Under the pieces are notes generated by a model. That model was not told the DNA's origin and made no database searches. It saw only the letters and a program-made list of their open reading frames with translations. A stretch of DNA of 57,357 nucleotides from Paenibacillus sp. USDA918EY (GTDB lineage: Bacteria; Bacillota; Bacilli; Paenibacillales; Paenibacillaceae). Position numbers and translations under genes: made by a program. Every line of letters starts with the position of its first letter. Positions within the stretch are counted from its first letter, which is position 1. Location of the stretch: assembly GCF_009870825.1 (NCBI RefSeq), contig NZ_WTWY01000010.1, positions 164,941-222,297 on the forward strand, given 5' to 3'. Shown one piece after another: positions 50,787-57,357 of the stretch.

Positions 50787-52793
50787 TTATCCCAGCACTA
50801 ACTCAAAACGAGCGAAAATATCTTCTTCATACCACATCGTGAAATTCGTTCCCCATGTGGTGTTCAAGAGTGTAAACGTAAATTTATGGTTGTCTGGATG
50901 GTATTTGTTGTTATAGCTTAGATTGTTATTGGTTCCGATTCCCAACAGAGGGGCATCAATAGGTTTAATCTTGATTTTTTTATCGCTGCCATCGTAAATC
51001 AACTCTTCAATCATGTGCTGCAGCTTATTTCCGTGACCTACCACTGCAAAAGGTGAAATCACGGTATCCATTTTACGAATCTTCGTTAAATACGGCGAAT
51101 TCAAACGTGGTGTCATGTCAAAAGAATAAATTTCCGGATAACGAATGGCATCTTTATCCTGTAATAAAACTGCCACTTCAACTTTTTCTCCAAATTGATA
51201 TTTAACCTTTGCCACTCTTGGAGCACCATACTCCTCCACAGCTCTTTGGCTATATTTTAAAGTGGCAATCATCGAATCATTTTCCTTCACTAACTTCACA
51301 ACATGTGGTGTGAAATGTTCATTCCATTGAATGCGTTTTTGAATCTCCATTCCTGGCTTTAGGAAGTCAATGGCCCACCAATTATGCTGCAATTCGCGCA
51401 AATAGTTGTACCGCAGGTTGTCATAGTCATTTTGCCCGGCAATGATATAGCTCAGCACCCCGAGTTTGTTGTCCTGATCAAAGTAAAGGATTCCATCCTT
51501 TTCTAAGTGGTTGATGGAACCATCGCTAGCAAACATCACTTGATACCCGTTGATCGAAATCAATTCTTCCAAACTACATTCAATCCCTTGGTTATCAAAG
51601 ATATGATATGGAACTTCGATCCGTTTTTTAATGTGATGTTGATCTTCAGGCTCCAAACAAGCGATTGCACGATCAATGTTCTTGCGTTGTTCTTTCCATG
51701 AGGACTCATAAAATTTGTACGAACGATCCGTCCACTCATTATAAGTGAATTTCATTTCGCCAACCGTTGCATCTTTAACAATGCCATAAGCGTAGGTTAA
51801 ATCGGCATCGGTAATCTGGTCTAAACTGCGCGCTCGCTGGAAGTCTTTCTTTTCATAATTCATATAGTCACTAAAATAACGTTTGATATCCATTCCCCAA
51901 GTATGCTCTGGAACTAACATCGCATAGAAATTCGCATCATCATTTTCTATTTGGTGATCCAACATATAATTCGTTAAAATCCGGTAATCACGAATGATTT
52001 TCGGATCAGACATCGTTCCGTGAATCCAGGTGTCCCCAATCTCCTCTGTAATCACTGGCAGTTGGTCGCGTACTTCCCAAAGCTCATTGGCGAACTGATC
52101 CATGGAAGTCATTTCAAGCCCATAGTCTGGATACTCATTTGCCATTTTTGACAAGTAAGCGTTAATTTTCTCTTTTGTTCCTGGACCACTATTATCATGC
52201 GTATGCATAAACGCCAGCTTGTTATCCATGCAATCCACTCCGATGACGCCGCCATAGTCGTCCGAATAAGAGACAATGATCTCGCTTTCGCCATGCTTCC
52301 ATAGAAATGTATCCGGAACTTCCGGAATGGAGCTTGAGCCATTTACACCGATGTGCAGGAATTTAATTCCTTGACGATATAACTCATCGACAATCCCGAT
52401 CGTATGTCCTGGGACGTCCGTCATTTTTGCGCTTGTTGTTGTGTATCCATAACGAGCATCTAACTTCTTGGAGATGGAAATGATGTAATGTAACGTTTGA
52501 GATGTCATCGCTTCAGAGTGAAACGTACACGGGATGGCGTGCCAGCGTATGTAACCTTTCTTTATGGCATCATCTAGCTTTTTACAGGCTTCTTCATCCA
52601 TGTTTTTGAAGTAATATTCAATGATAAAGCTGCCTATTGTCCAAACAAATTCTTTGCCCTCTTTTCTTAAGTCTTCCGCTAAAGTGATTGCGTTTTGAAT
52701 GTATTCATAGCAATACTTGTGCAAGACATTTTCTGCCAAATCGGTAAAACCAATGTCCAAATGAGTTTTGTTTACCACATAGATTTTTTTCAT
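50787..52793 (-). CDS. DUF5054 protein, GH38-like alpha-mannosidase-type fold
   Basis: A 668-residue protein of the DUF5054 family. The N-terminal KTHLDIGFTD resembles the zinc-binding H-x-D of GH38 alpha-mannosidases, and MTDVPGHTIG and MHTHDNSGPG may provide further catalytic-site residues. The C-terminal part is beta-rich as in GH38. A cytoplasmic glycosidase is inferred; substrate unknown. Upstream in-frame ATGs would add ten residues, but MKKIYVVNKTH is the usual family start. More AT-rich than hcp on its right-hand neighbour side, which hints at separate origin. Confidence 0.8.
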   Translation of the reverse strand: MKKIYVVNKTHLDIGFTDLAENVLHKYCYEYIQNAITLAEDLRKEGKEFVWTIGSFIIEYYFKNMDEEACKKLDDAIKKGYIRWHAIPCTFHSEAMTSQTLHYIISISKKLDARYGYTTTSAKMTDVPGHTIGIVDELYRQGIKFLHIGVNGSSSIPEVPDTFLWKHGESEIIVSYSDDYGGVIGVDCMDNKLAFMHTHDNSGPGTKEKINAYLSKMANEYPDYGLEMTSMDQFANELWEVRDQLPVITEEIGDTWIHGTMSDPKIIRDYRILTNYMLDHQIENDDANFYAMLVPEHTWGMDIKRYFSDYMNYEKKDFQRARSLDQITDADLTYAYGIVKDATVGEMKFTYNEWTDRSYKFYESSWKEQRKNIDRAIACLEPEDQHHIKKRIEVPYHIFDNQGIECSLEELISINGYQVMFASDGSINHLEKDGILYFDQDNKLGVLSYIIAGQNDYDNLRYNYLRELQHNWWAIDFLKPGMEIQKRIQWNEHFTPHVVKLVKENDSMIATLKYSQRAVEEYGAPRVAKVKYQFGEKVEVAVLLQDKDAIRYPEIYSFDMTPRLNSPYLTKIRKMDTVISPFAVVGHGNKLQHMIEELIYDGSDKKIKIKPIDAPLLGIGTNNNLSYNNKYHPDNHKFTFTLLNTTWGTNFTMWYEEDIFARFELVLG

Positions 52794-52823
52794 CTCTATC
52801 ATCACGCCTTTCTTAGTCATCAT

Positions 52824-53303
52824 ATGTCGTGAATATCTACCGACGAGAACATGAAGTTAGATCGTGTTATCTGATATGATAAACGCCCAAACCATATTAT
52901 TCTTTGAACTAATGAGACAACATTTTGTATTGTGCGGACATGATGATAAATGAATGATGGTCGTACCGGCGATGTACTCCGCATTATTCTGCGCTGCCCG
53001 TTTACTTTAATAAGAAAAACGTCTATCGACGCACCTTCAAAGAAGACAGACCGCGTTTAGAGGAAGTTTTTCTTGCAATATCAGGAAGCCATGGCTCTGG
53101 AGTTTATACTTTCTGATATTATAAATAAGGAACAGCTGCCGGCCCGGCATTCTGCTTCCTTATGTTGAATTATCGTTTCCCGTTAGGCATCCTTCGTTAA
53201 ATTAAATTTGTATTCGGTCAGGCCAGGACGGTGCACATTTAGCAATCCATGAGAAACGAGCATGTTGTTGGATGATAAAATGTAGACATAAAGGAGGCTG
53301 CAT
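52824..53303. other. Gap with a hairpin and decayed coding-like pieces
   Basis: A strong imperfect hairpin with ATAAGGAA/TTCCTTAT outer arms lies at 53125-53163, without T run. A plus-strand piece ending RPRLEEVFLAISG recalls the tail of an ABC ATPase, and a minus-strand piece GLLNVHRPGLTEYKF recalls the tail of a winged-helix protein. Neither has a start; both are too short to name with confidence. Confidence 0.35.
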
Positions 53304-53387
53304 ATGGAACGTGTAATTTTGATGATGAATGTGCGAGAAAACCAGGAGGGAGAGTCAATCGCATGGCAAAGATCGTTTTCGCATTAA
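53304..53387 (+). CDS. Possible 27-codon leader ORF upstream of the DHFR-family gene
   Basis: An ATG preceded by a strong AAAGGAGG opens 27 codons (MERVILMMNVRENQEGESI then WQRSFSH) and ends 25 bases inside the next gene in another frame. Its 3' part contains the next gene's ribosome site. It could couple translation or be the truncated start of a lost gene. Confidence 0.35.
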   Translation: MERVILMMNVRENQEGESIAWQRSFSH

Positions 53388-53896
53388 ACCAGTCTCTGGA
53401 CGGATTCGTCGACCACGACCACCCGGCATTTCAGCCCGACCCCGTGCTATTCCGTCATTTCATCGACGACGTGCGCGGCCTGGCGGGCTGCCTGTACGGG
53501 CGCCGCATGTACGAGACCATGCGGTATTGGGACGGAGACCATTTTGAATGGGATGCGCCGGAACGGGAATACGCAGCGGCTTGGCAAAGCAAACCGAAAT
53601 GGGTGGTGTCGAGGACGTTAAAGTCCGTCGGTCCGAACACTTCTCTGATCGAGGGCGACCTTGCAGCGGCCATACGTGGGCTGAAGACTCAGCATGAAGG
53701 GGAGATTGAAGTGGCCGGGCCGGAGTTGGCGCACAGTCTAACGGAGCTCGGTCTCGTTGATGAGTATCGACTCTATCTCCATCCAGTCGTGCTGGGTCAC
53801 GGCAAGCCGTTCTTCGCTGGGCCGCGGCCGCCGCTGCGCCTCGTGGCAAGCGATCGAATTGGCGAGAAGGTGATCAGGTTGACCTACGTTCCATGA
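53363..53896 (+). CDS. Dihydrofolate reductase family protein (RibD C-terminal type)
   Basis: A 177-residue protein of the RibD_C/DHFR-like family (YwjB/YyaP group), with ALNQSLDGFVDHD at the N-terminus, GRRMYETMRYW, VVSRTLKS, EVAGPELAHSL and the C-terminal LYLHPVVLGHGKPFF, all family landmarks. It probably binds NADPH; the substrate is unknown and these are usually not the cell's dihydrofolate reductase. AGGAGGGAG precedes the ATG. Confidence 0.88.
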   Translation: MAKIVFALNQSLDGFVDHDHPAFQPDPVLFRHFIDDVRGLAGCLYGRRMYETMRYWDGDHFEWDAPEREYAAAWQSKPKWVVSRTLKSVGPNTSLIEGDLAAAIRGLKTQHEGEIEVAGPELAHSLTELGLVDEYRLYLHPVVLGHGKPFFAGPRPPLRLVASDRIGEKVIRLTYVP

Positions 53897-53950
53897 ATAC
53901 CGAGGAAACATTGCAACCACACCTTTTAGTTCAATTGGGAATTACAAATT

Positions 53951-54091
53951 CTAAGGCTCCAAAAAACCCTTCTCAACTGCATCATTAACAAGATTTTCAA
54001 TATAACTCCACAGGATGGTAGAACCATTCTCAATTCTTCTATTTCTTGATAATACTTTCTCTCTTGTGACACCCAACATTTTCCATTGTAG
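53951..54091 (-). pseudogene. Short remnant of an unrecognised gene
   Basis: One minus-strand frame reads like a real C-terminus (LGVTREKVLSRNRRIENG, then LWSYIENLVNDAVEKGFLEP and TAG), without any start upstream. Family not recognised. Confidence 0.35.
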
Positions 54092-54109
54092 GCCACTAGT
54101 TCTATAGTT

Positions 54110-54460
54110 ATGGAGGATCGGCATAAAGCTGTCCATTGCTTGGGCATGCCGCCGGAAGAACGCAATTCCTTATGGAGATTTTTTAAACTTCCGGAAATGC
54201 AGAAACGAATTGAGAATTGGGAGGAAATTGCTCAAAAATCCTTGGCCCAATTTCAAAGGACATATGATAGGTATGCAGGGGATTCGTTATTCGAGGAGTT
54301 GGTTGAGAAGCTGCAAGCGGTTAGCCCTGATTTTAAACGTATGTGGTCGAATCACGATGTACTGGGGAAAGGCTCCGGATATAGGGAAGTAAACCACCCG
54401 TCAATAGGGAAAATGGCATTCCAGCATTGTACTTTTCAGGTTTACGAGTCACCTGATTGA
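54110..54460 (+). pseudogene. C-terminal part of an XRE regulator with MmyB-like ligand-binding domain
   Basis: The frame encodes PPEERNSLWRFF, NWEEIAQKSLAQFQ, SLFEELVEKLQAVSP and a terminal FQHCTFQVYESPD, the order seen in the MmyB-like ligand-binding domain that follows an HTH in many XRE regulators. The HTH and first part of the domain are missing, and no ribosome site precedes the ATG. Confidence 0.75.
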
Positions 54461-54641
54461 AATTCTTTTTGTATGTACCTTTACAAAAATTCGATACAAT
54501 TAGGAAATTACAAGTAATTATTAATGAATACCGTAATAATAAGAAGCAATTTCATGAATAAACCAGAGTCGCCGATGAAGCAAAATAGCTTGTGTATCAA
54601 GTTCACGGAGCCCGTGGACCATTGCTTCTTCTGGTTATAGT

Positions 54642-54804
54642 CTAGCCGTCGAGAAGCGTCATCTGTTCTTTCATATAACGCGTGCCGTGAACGACATTCC
54701 TGGGGCTGACCTGATCGATTCGTTCGAGATCCTCCTTCATGAGAAGGATATCAGCCGCGGCCGCATTTTCCTCCAGGTACTTGATACGCTTCGTACCCGG
54801 ACTT
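54642..54804 (-). pseudogene. 3' remnant of an aldo/keto reductase gene
   Basis: The minus strand reads SPGTKRIKYLEENAAAADIL, then ERIDQVSPRNVVHGTRYMKE and a stop. The PGT-x-R...LEEN pattern is the conserved NADPH-phosphate-binding C-terminus of aldo/keto reductases. The remaining gene is gone; upstream sequence is transposase-like. Confidence 0.8.
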
Positions 54805-54985
54805 AAGGGACATGCACATGGTAATGCCTTCCTTTTACCGCCTCTTGATATGCCTGTGATGTATAGACGCTGCCTTAATCGCGTTGGAGCATGGTACCAT
54901 TGGTGGAAGGTAGCTGACTCAGCGTATCTAAAAAAATTGCCGTGTCTTGTTTGTCCGCTATACTGTACGCCACAATCTCCCTTTC
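54804..54985 (-). mobile_element. IS3-family transposase remnant
   Basis: The minus strand reads EIVAYSIADKQDTAIFLDTL, then LPSTNGTML and, after a TAA in place of Gln, GSVYTSQAYQEAVK. This is the D-x-G-S-x-Y-T-S block of the DDE integrase core in IS150/IS3-type OrfB proteins. Ends abruptly at the aldo/keto reductase remnant; no terminal inverted repeats seen. Confidence 0.8.
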
Positions 54986-55098
54986 ACCTCCTGTTAAAGA
55001 TCCAGCCGCTTCAACAGGTCATCTCCCATTTCGATCAACAGCACGATGCCGATGTCCTCAGAATTGCTATTTTTTAATCATGAGTTACTATGTCAGGA

Positions 55099-56031
55099 TC
55101 ATCTTAAACTCAATAGCTCATCACGGAGTTCGTAATAAGCATCATTCCATCCCATCTTTGCATAAAAGCGTAATCCGATCAATCCATTATAATAGGTTGC
55201 ACCCATGAACCTCTCTTTAAAATTCGGTATGTCCATGCCTATTTCTTGCTGATAATCTTGGTATATTTGGACCACATCGAGCTTCAAATGTGTTTTGATG
55301 TGCCAGTCCAATGTGGCAAGGTCGATCAGAAAATCTCCATATTTGCCGTTGCTATCAATGATCCCGGTTATTCGTTGCCCGTCCGATAAAATGTTGTACT
55401 GGTGAAAATCGCCGTGAATAAAAAATCGATGCGGTTCATTGTACGTAGCATAGGCTAACAATCTGTTGTAACATTCATCAAACACGTCTTTCTCCAGACA
55501 GGATGTTTCGAACAAGCTGTGCCAACCTTCCCAGAAGCTATCCGCTTGTTCCTCAGCGAAGGTCGCAATAATATGTTCCCTCCAGGAACTATAAGTACCA
55601 TCACCACTAGCATTTATCGTCCCATATCCTTTGGTTGTTTCTGACTTTACCTGGTTCATTCGCGTTAAAATTTGAACGACCTCCGGAAGCATTCGCTGTT
55701 GCTGCTCATAAGAGAAGTCGTTCAGAATCCGTCCCGCGATTTTTTCCGAAATCAGGTAGTTCATTGATTTAAATTTCCCTAGCTCCATGCAGCGGGCAAA
55801 CGGAACTCCCTGCGAGGATAAAAGGTTTGAAATCAATTTTTCCGTTTCAAAACTCCCGGTTAAATCGCAAAATTTAATGATGTATTCCTGATCCAAACAT
55901 GCGAAGGAGAATACCGCGCTTATATTCCCGCCTTCCAATGGCGTTATTGCGGTTACATCTGATCGAAAATGCTTGCGCAATACAGCTTGCACTTCGGAAA
56001 TTTCCACTGTTGGTTTATTATACGCCGCCAT
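55099..56031 (-). CDS. Aminoglycoside phosphotransferase (APH) family protein
   Basis: A 310-residue kinase of the APH/choline-kinase fold. Nucleotide-binding K53 (YIIKFCD), Brenner motif HGDFHQYN at 206-213 with catalytic D208, and metal-binding D226 in GIIDSNGKYGDFLIDLATLDW are present. The spacing resembles hygromycin-B-type phosphotransferases and many uncharacterised relatives, so resistance is possible but not shown. AAGGATG precedes the ATG. Confidence 0.85.
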   Translation of the reverse strand: MAAYNKPTVEISEVQAVLRKHFRSDVTAITPLEGGNISAVFSFACLDQEYIIKFCDLTGSFETEKLISNLLSSQGVPFARCMELGKFKSMNYLISEKIAGRILNDFSYEQQQRMLPEVVQILTRMNQVKSETTKGYGTINASGDGTYSSWREHIIATFAEEQADSFWEGWHSLFETSCLEKDVFDECYNRLLAYATYNEPHRFFIHGDFHQYNILSDGQRITGIIDSNGKYGDFLIDLATLDWHIKTHLKLDVVQIYQDYQQEIGMDIPNFKERFMGATYYNGLIGLRFYAKMGWNDAYYELRDELLSLR

Positions 56032-56152
56032 CTATTTCATCCTTTTTATCTTCGTCTTTTTTCCTGCACATACAACGTGTATGAAAAGCATAGCATGGAG
56101 TTACCGTTAAAATATAGGTAAAGTACAATTATAATGATCTGCCCTTTCGTAT

Positions 56153-56187
56153 AACAAAAAACAGCAGCCAATTACTTGACTGCTGTC
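56153..56187 (-). terminator. Terminator of the XRE gene
   Basis: ACAGCAG and CTGCTGT arms, followed on the minus strand by a T run. Confidence 0.8.
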
Positions 56188-56239
56188 ATCCTGTCAGCGT
56201 AGCAACAGGTTGCGTATCTAAACCACGGGGCAAGAACCA

Positions 56240-57004
56240 TTATTTTAACGAATAATCAAAGGAAACCGAGCTTGGTTTACTTACAACCCTATGAACGATT
56301 GAAAATAAACGGGTTGCAAGATCACCTTTAACATTAAGTCTATACCCACCTCGGACCCTATCCACGAAGCCCAGTTCAATGCAATCCACGATTACCTTGT
56401 CAAAATTCATGTCCGAGGGCAGCCGGGAGCGAAGGATCGATTCTTCTACTGGAGTGAAATCTGGCTGCAGGTTCTCATTGTTAACCAATAACTCATATAG
56501 AACCGTAATCATATCGGCAGGTAAAACATTCATTGGAAATTCTACGGATTCATGCATTGCATCTGTAGCTTCGTTTAAGAAACGCGATGTTGCGATACAA
56601 ACCAATCTGTCTTTAGCCCACAAACCTAATCCAGTTGGACCTAGCTGGATTTGAGTTAGTGATGGGTGTGATGCCGGTGTCTGCGCATGATGAGATGTAG
56701 CAGCAATCACCTCGCCCAAAAAATTAATCTGTTCCTCTTGCGTCGTCTTCCGGAGTTCCATTCTGATTTGAGGTAACATCGCTTGCAAATGGCTGCCTCT
56801 TCCGAGCAGGTAGTCTGTAGTGCAGTCAAAAACGTTTGCCAACTCCGTCAAAAGAGAAATATCGGGCAAGGAGTCCCCTTTTTCCCATTTGGAAACCGCT
56901 TGTGCGGAAACATTAAGAAGCAGCCCTAATTTTTCTTGGGTCATGCTTTTGCTATGACGCAGCTGACTGATTCTTTCACCAAAACGATTCGCATCCTGTA
57001 CCAT
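56240..57004 (-). CDS. XRE family HTH regulator
   Basis: A 254-residue protein with an N-terminal Cro/C1 HTH (SMTQEKLGLLLNVSAQAVSKW, LADVF-like LANVFDCTTDYLLGR) and a C-terminal domain of about 170 residues rich in beta/helix mixture, with a winged-helix-like end (CIELGFVDRVRGGYRLN). GGGAGG lies 11 bases before the ATG. Target unknown. Confidence 0.85.
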   Translation of the reverse strand: MVQDANRFGERISQLRHSKSMTQEKLGLLLNVSAQAVSKWEKGDSLPDISLLTELANVFDCTTDYLLGRGSHLQAMLPQIRMELRKTTQEEQINFLGEVIAATSHHAQTPASHPSLTQIQLGPTGLGLWAKDRLVCIATSRFLNEATDAMHESVEFPMNVLPADMITVLYELLVNNENLQPDFTPVEESILRSRLPSDMNFDKVIVDCIELGFVDRVRGGYRLNVKGDLATRLFSIVHRVVSKPSSVSFDYSLK

Positions 57005-57170
57005 GGTTTACCATACCTCCCTTAATTTATAAATTGATTATATCCGATCTGTATCTTGATGATATCGAGGCGTAATTTTAGAACTTAATCACTGGTTGGA
57101 ATTCTAAAACGCTGGTTGAAACGGACTGCTGAATGCTCATAATCTGCCCTTCCATACAACAGGTCAACGC

Positions 57171-57200
57171 AAAAAACTCCATCCCCTAAGGGACGGAGTT
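57171..57200 (-). terminator. Terminator of the gene entering from the right edge
   Basis: AACTCC and GGAGTT outer arms with CCC/GGG inside; six T residues follow on the minus strand. Confidence 0.8.
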
Positions 57201-57216
57201 GCTCCGCATTCCTTAT

Positions 57217-57357
57217 TTAACTTTCTCCACCCTCATCCATATGCTGCGCAAATTCGTCCAGAAGCGCGCGTACTTCATCGGTAGACTTCGTGCTCATCAA
57301 TCGATTTCTTAGTTCGCTTGCTCCTCTGAACCCTTTGACATAAATCTTGAAAAAGCG
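57217..57357 (-). CDS. C-terminal end of a probable tRNA-dihydrouridine synthase (5' part outside window)
   Basis: Forty-six codons open to the window edge, reading FFKIYVKGFRGASELRNRLM, STDEVRALLDEF and a TAA. The Y-x-KG-x-x-GA-x-ELR pattern is the C-terminal helical signature of bacterial Dus enzymes, which reduce uridine in the D-loop of tRNA. Only the tail is visible. Confidence 0.65.
   Translation of the reverse strand, partial: RFFKIYVKGFRGASELRNRLMSTKSTDEVRALLDEFAQHMDEGGES

Noticed and set aside
54540..54633. AGAAGCAAT/ATTGCTTCT inverted repeat as a transposon end pair
   Set aside because: Only nine bases, no transposase between the arms and no target duplication seen.
1..57357. CRISPR array, tRNA, rRNA or prophage integrase
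   Set aside because: No regularly spaced short repeats, no cloverleaf-like sequence noticed by eye, and no integrase or phage structural gene; small RNA genes could still be missed without a search.

Overview
The window looks like a chromosomal segment of a low-to-mid GC, spore-former-type Firmicute, most likely a Paenibacillus. This is inferred from content: two complete CUT1 sugar-uptake loci that lack their own ATPase gene, a YesM/YesN-type sensor-regulator pair, a GH130/DUF1861 cluster, strong AGGAGG-like ribosome sites, many TTG/GTG starts, and families typical of that group (DUF5054, DUF4317, SF0329). No rRNA, tRNA or CRISPR array was seen.

Positions 1-8 kb hold small independent units: the 3' end of a surface protein with 90-residue DUF1533-like repeats, a TetR regulator, a VOC protein, a divergent TetR/DHA2 multidrug-exporter pair with two matching operators, a chloramphenicol-phosphotransferase-like kinase, and an unusual thioredoxin-reductase-like flavoprotein. 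From 8.1 to 18.5 kb one minus-strand carbohydrate locus reads sensor kinase (YesM-like), response regulator (YesN-like), two permeases, binding lipoprotein, sugar-phosphate isomerase-like TIM barrel, Gfo/Idh/MocA dehydrogenase and an MFS sugar carrier.

From about 19.1 to 39.5 kb lies an AT-rich, rearranged accessory island. It carries two DNA-methyltransferase/GHKL-ATPase systems: a two-gene MTase-ATPase cassette (19.5-23.0 kb) and a three-gene operon (29.7-35.8 kb) encoding a double-GHKL, histidine-kinase-like ATPase, a receiver-like partner and a DNA methyltransferase of the same family as the first. Between them lie a PD-(D/E)XK-SLFN/DUF2075 helicase, a UDG-fold-like protein and a broken NucS-like nuclease. 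The island is littered with pieces of other genes: an XRE regulator, rlmD, a PDDEXK_7 nuclease, a BadF-type ATPase, and two fragments of a DUF4317 gene whose intact copy sits at the right edge. A roughly 180-bp segment is repeated in direct orientation on both sides of the first cassette plus the helicase, recording an insertion or duplication. The three-gene operon is the best candidate for an under-described defence system.

From 39.6 to 57.4 kb the sequence returns to ordinary housekeeping and catabolic content: an SF0329 protein, a MerR/nitroreductase divergent pair, a mannoside-type operon (binding protein, two permeases, DUF1861, GH130 phosphorylase) with a divergent LacI regulator, a catabolite-repression-like operator and a LacI-like palindrome, the hybrid cluster protein gene hcp behind an FNR-like box at about -41.5, a DUF5054 glycosidase-like protein, a dihydrofolate-reductase-family protein, a decayed patch (MmyB-type regulator, aldo/keto reductase and IS3 transposase remnants), an aminoglycoside-phosphotransferase-family gene, an XRE regulator and the 3' end of a probable tRNA-dihydrouridine synthase.
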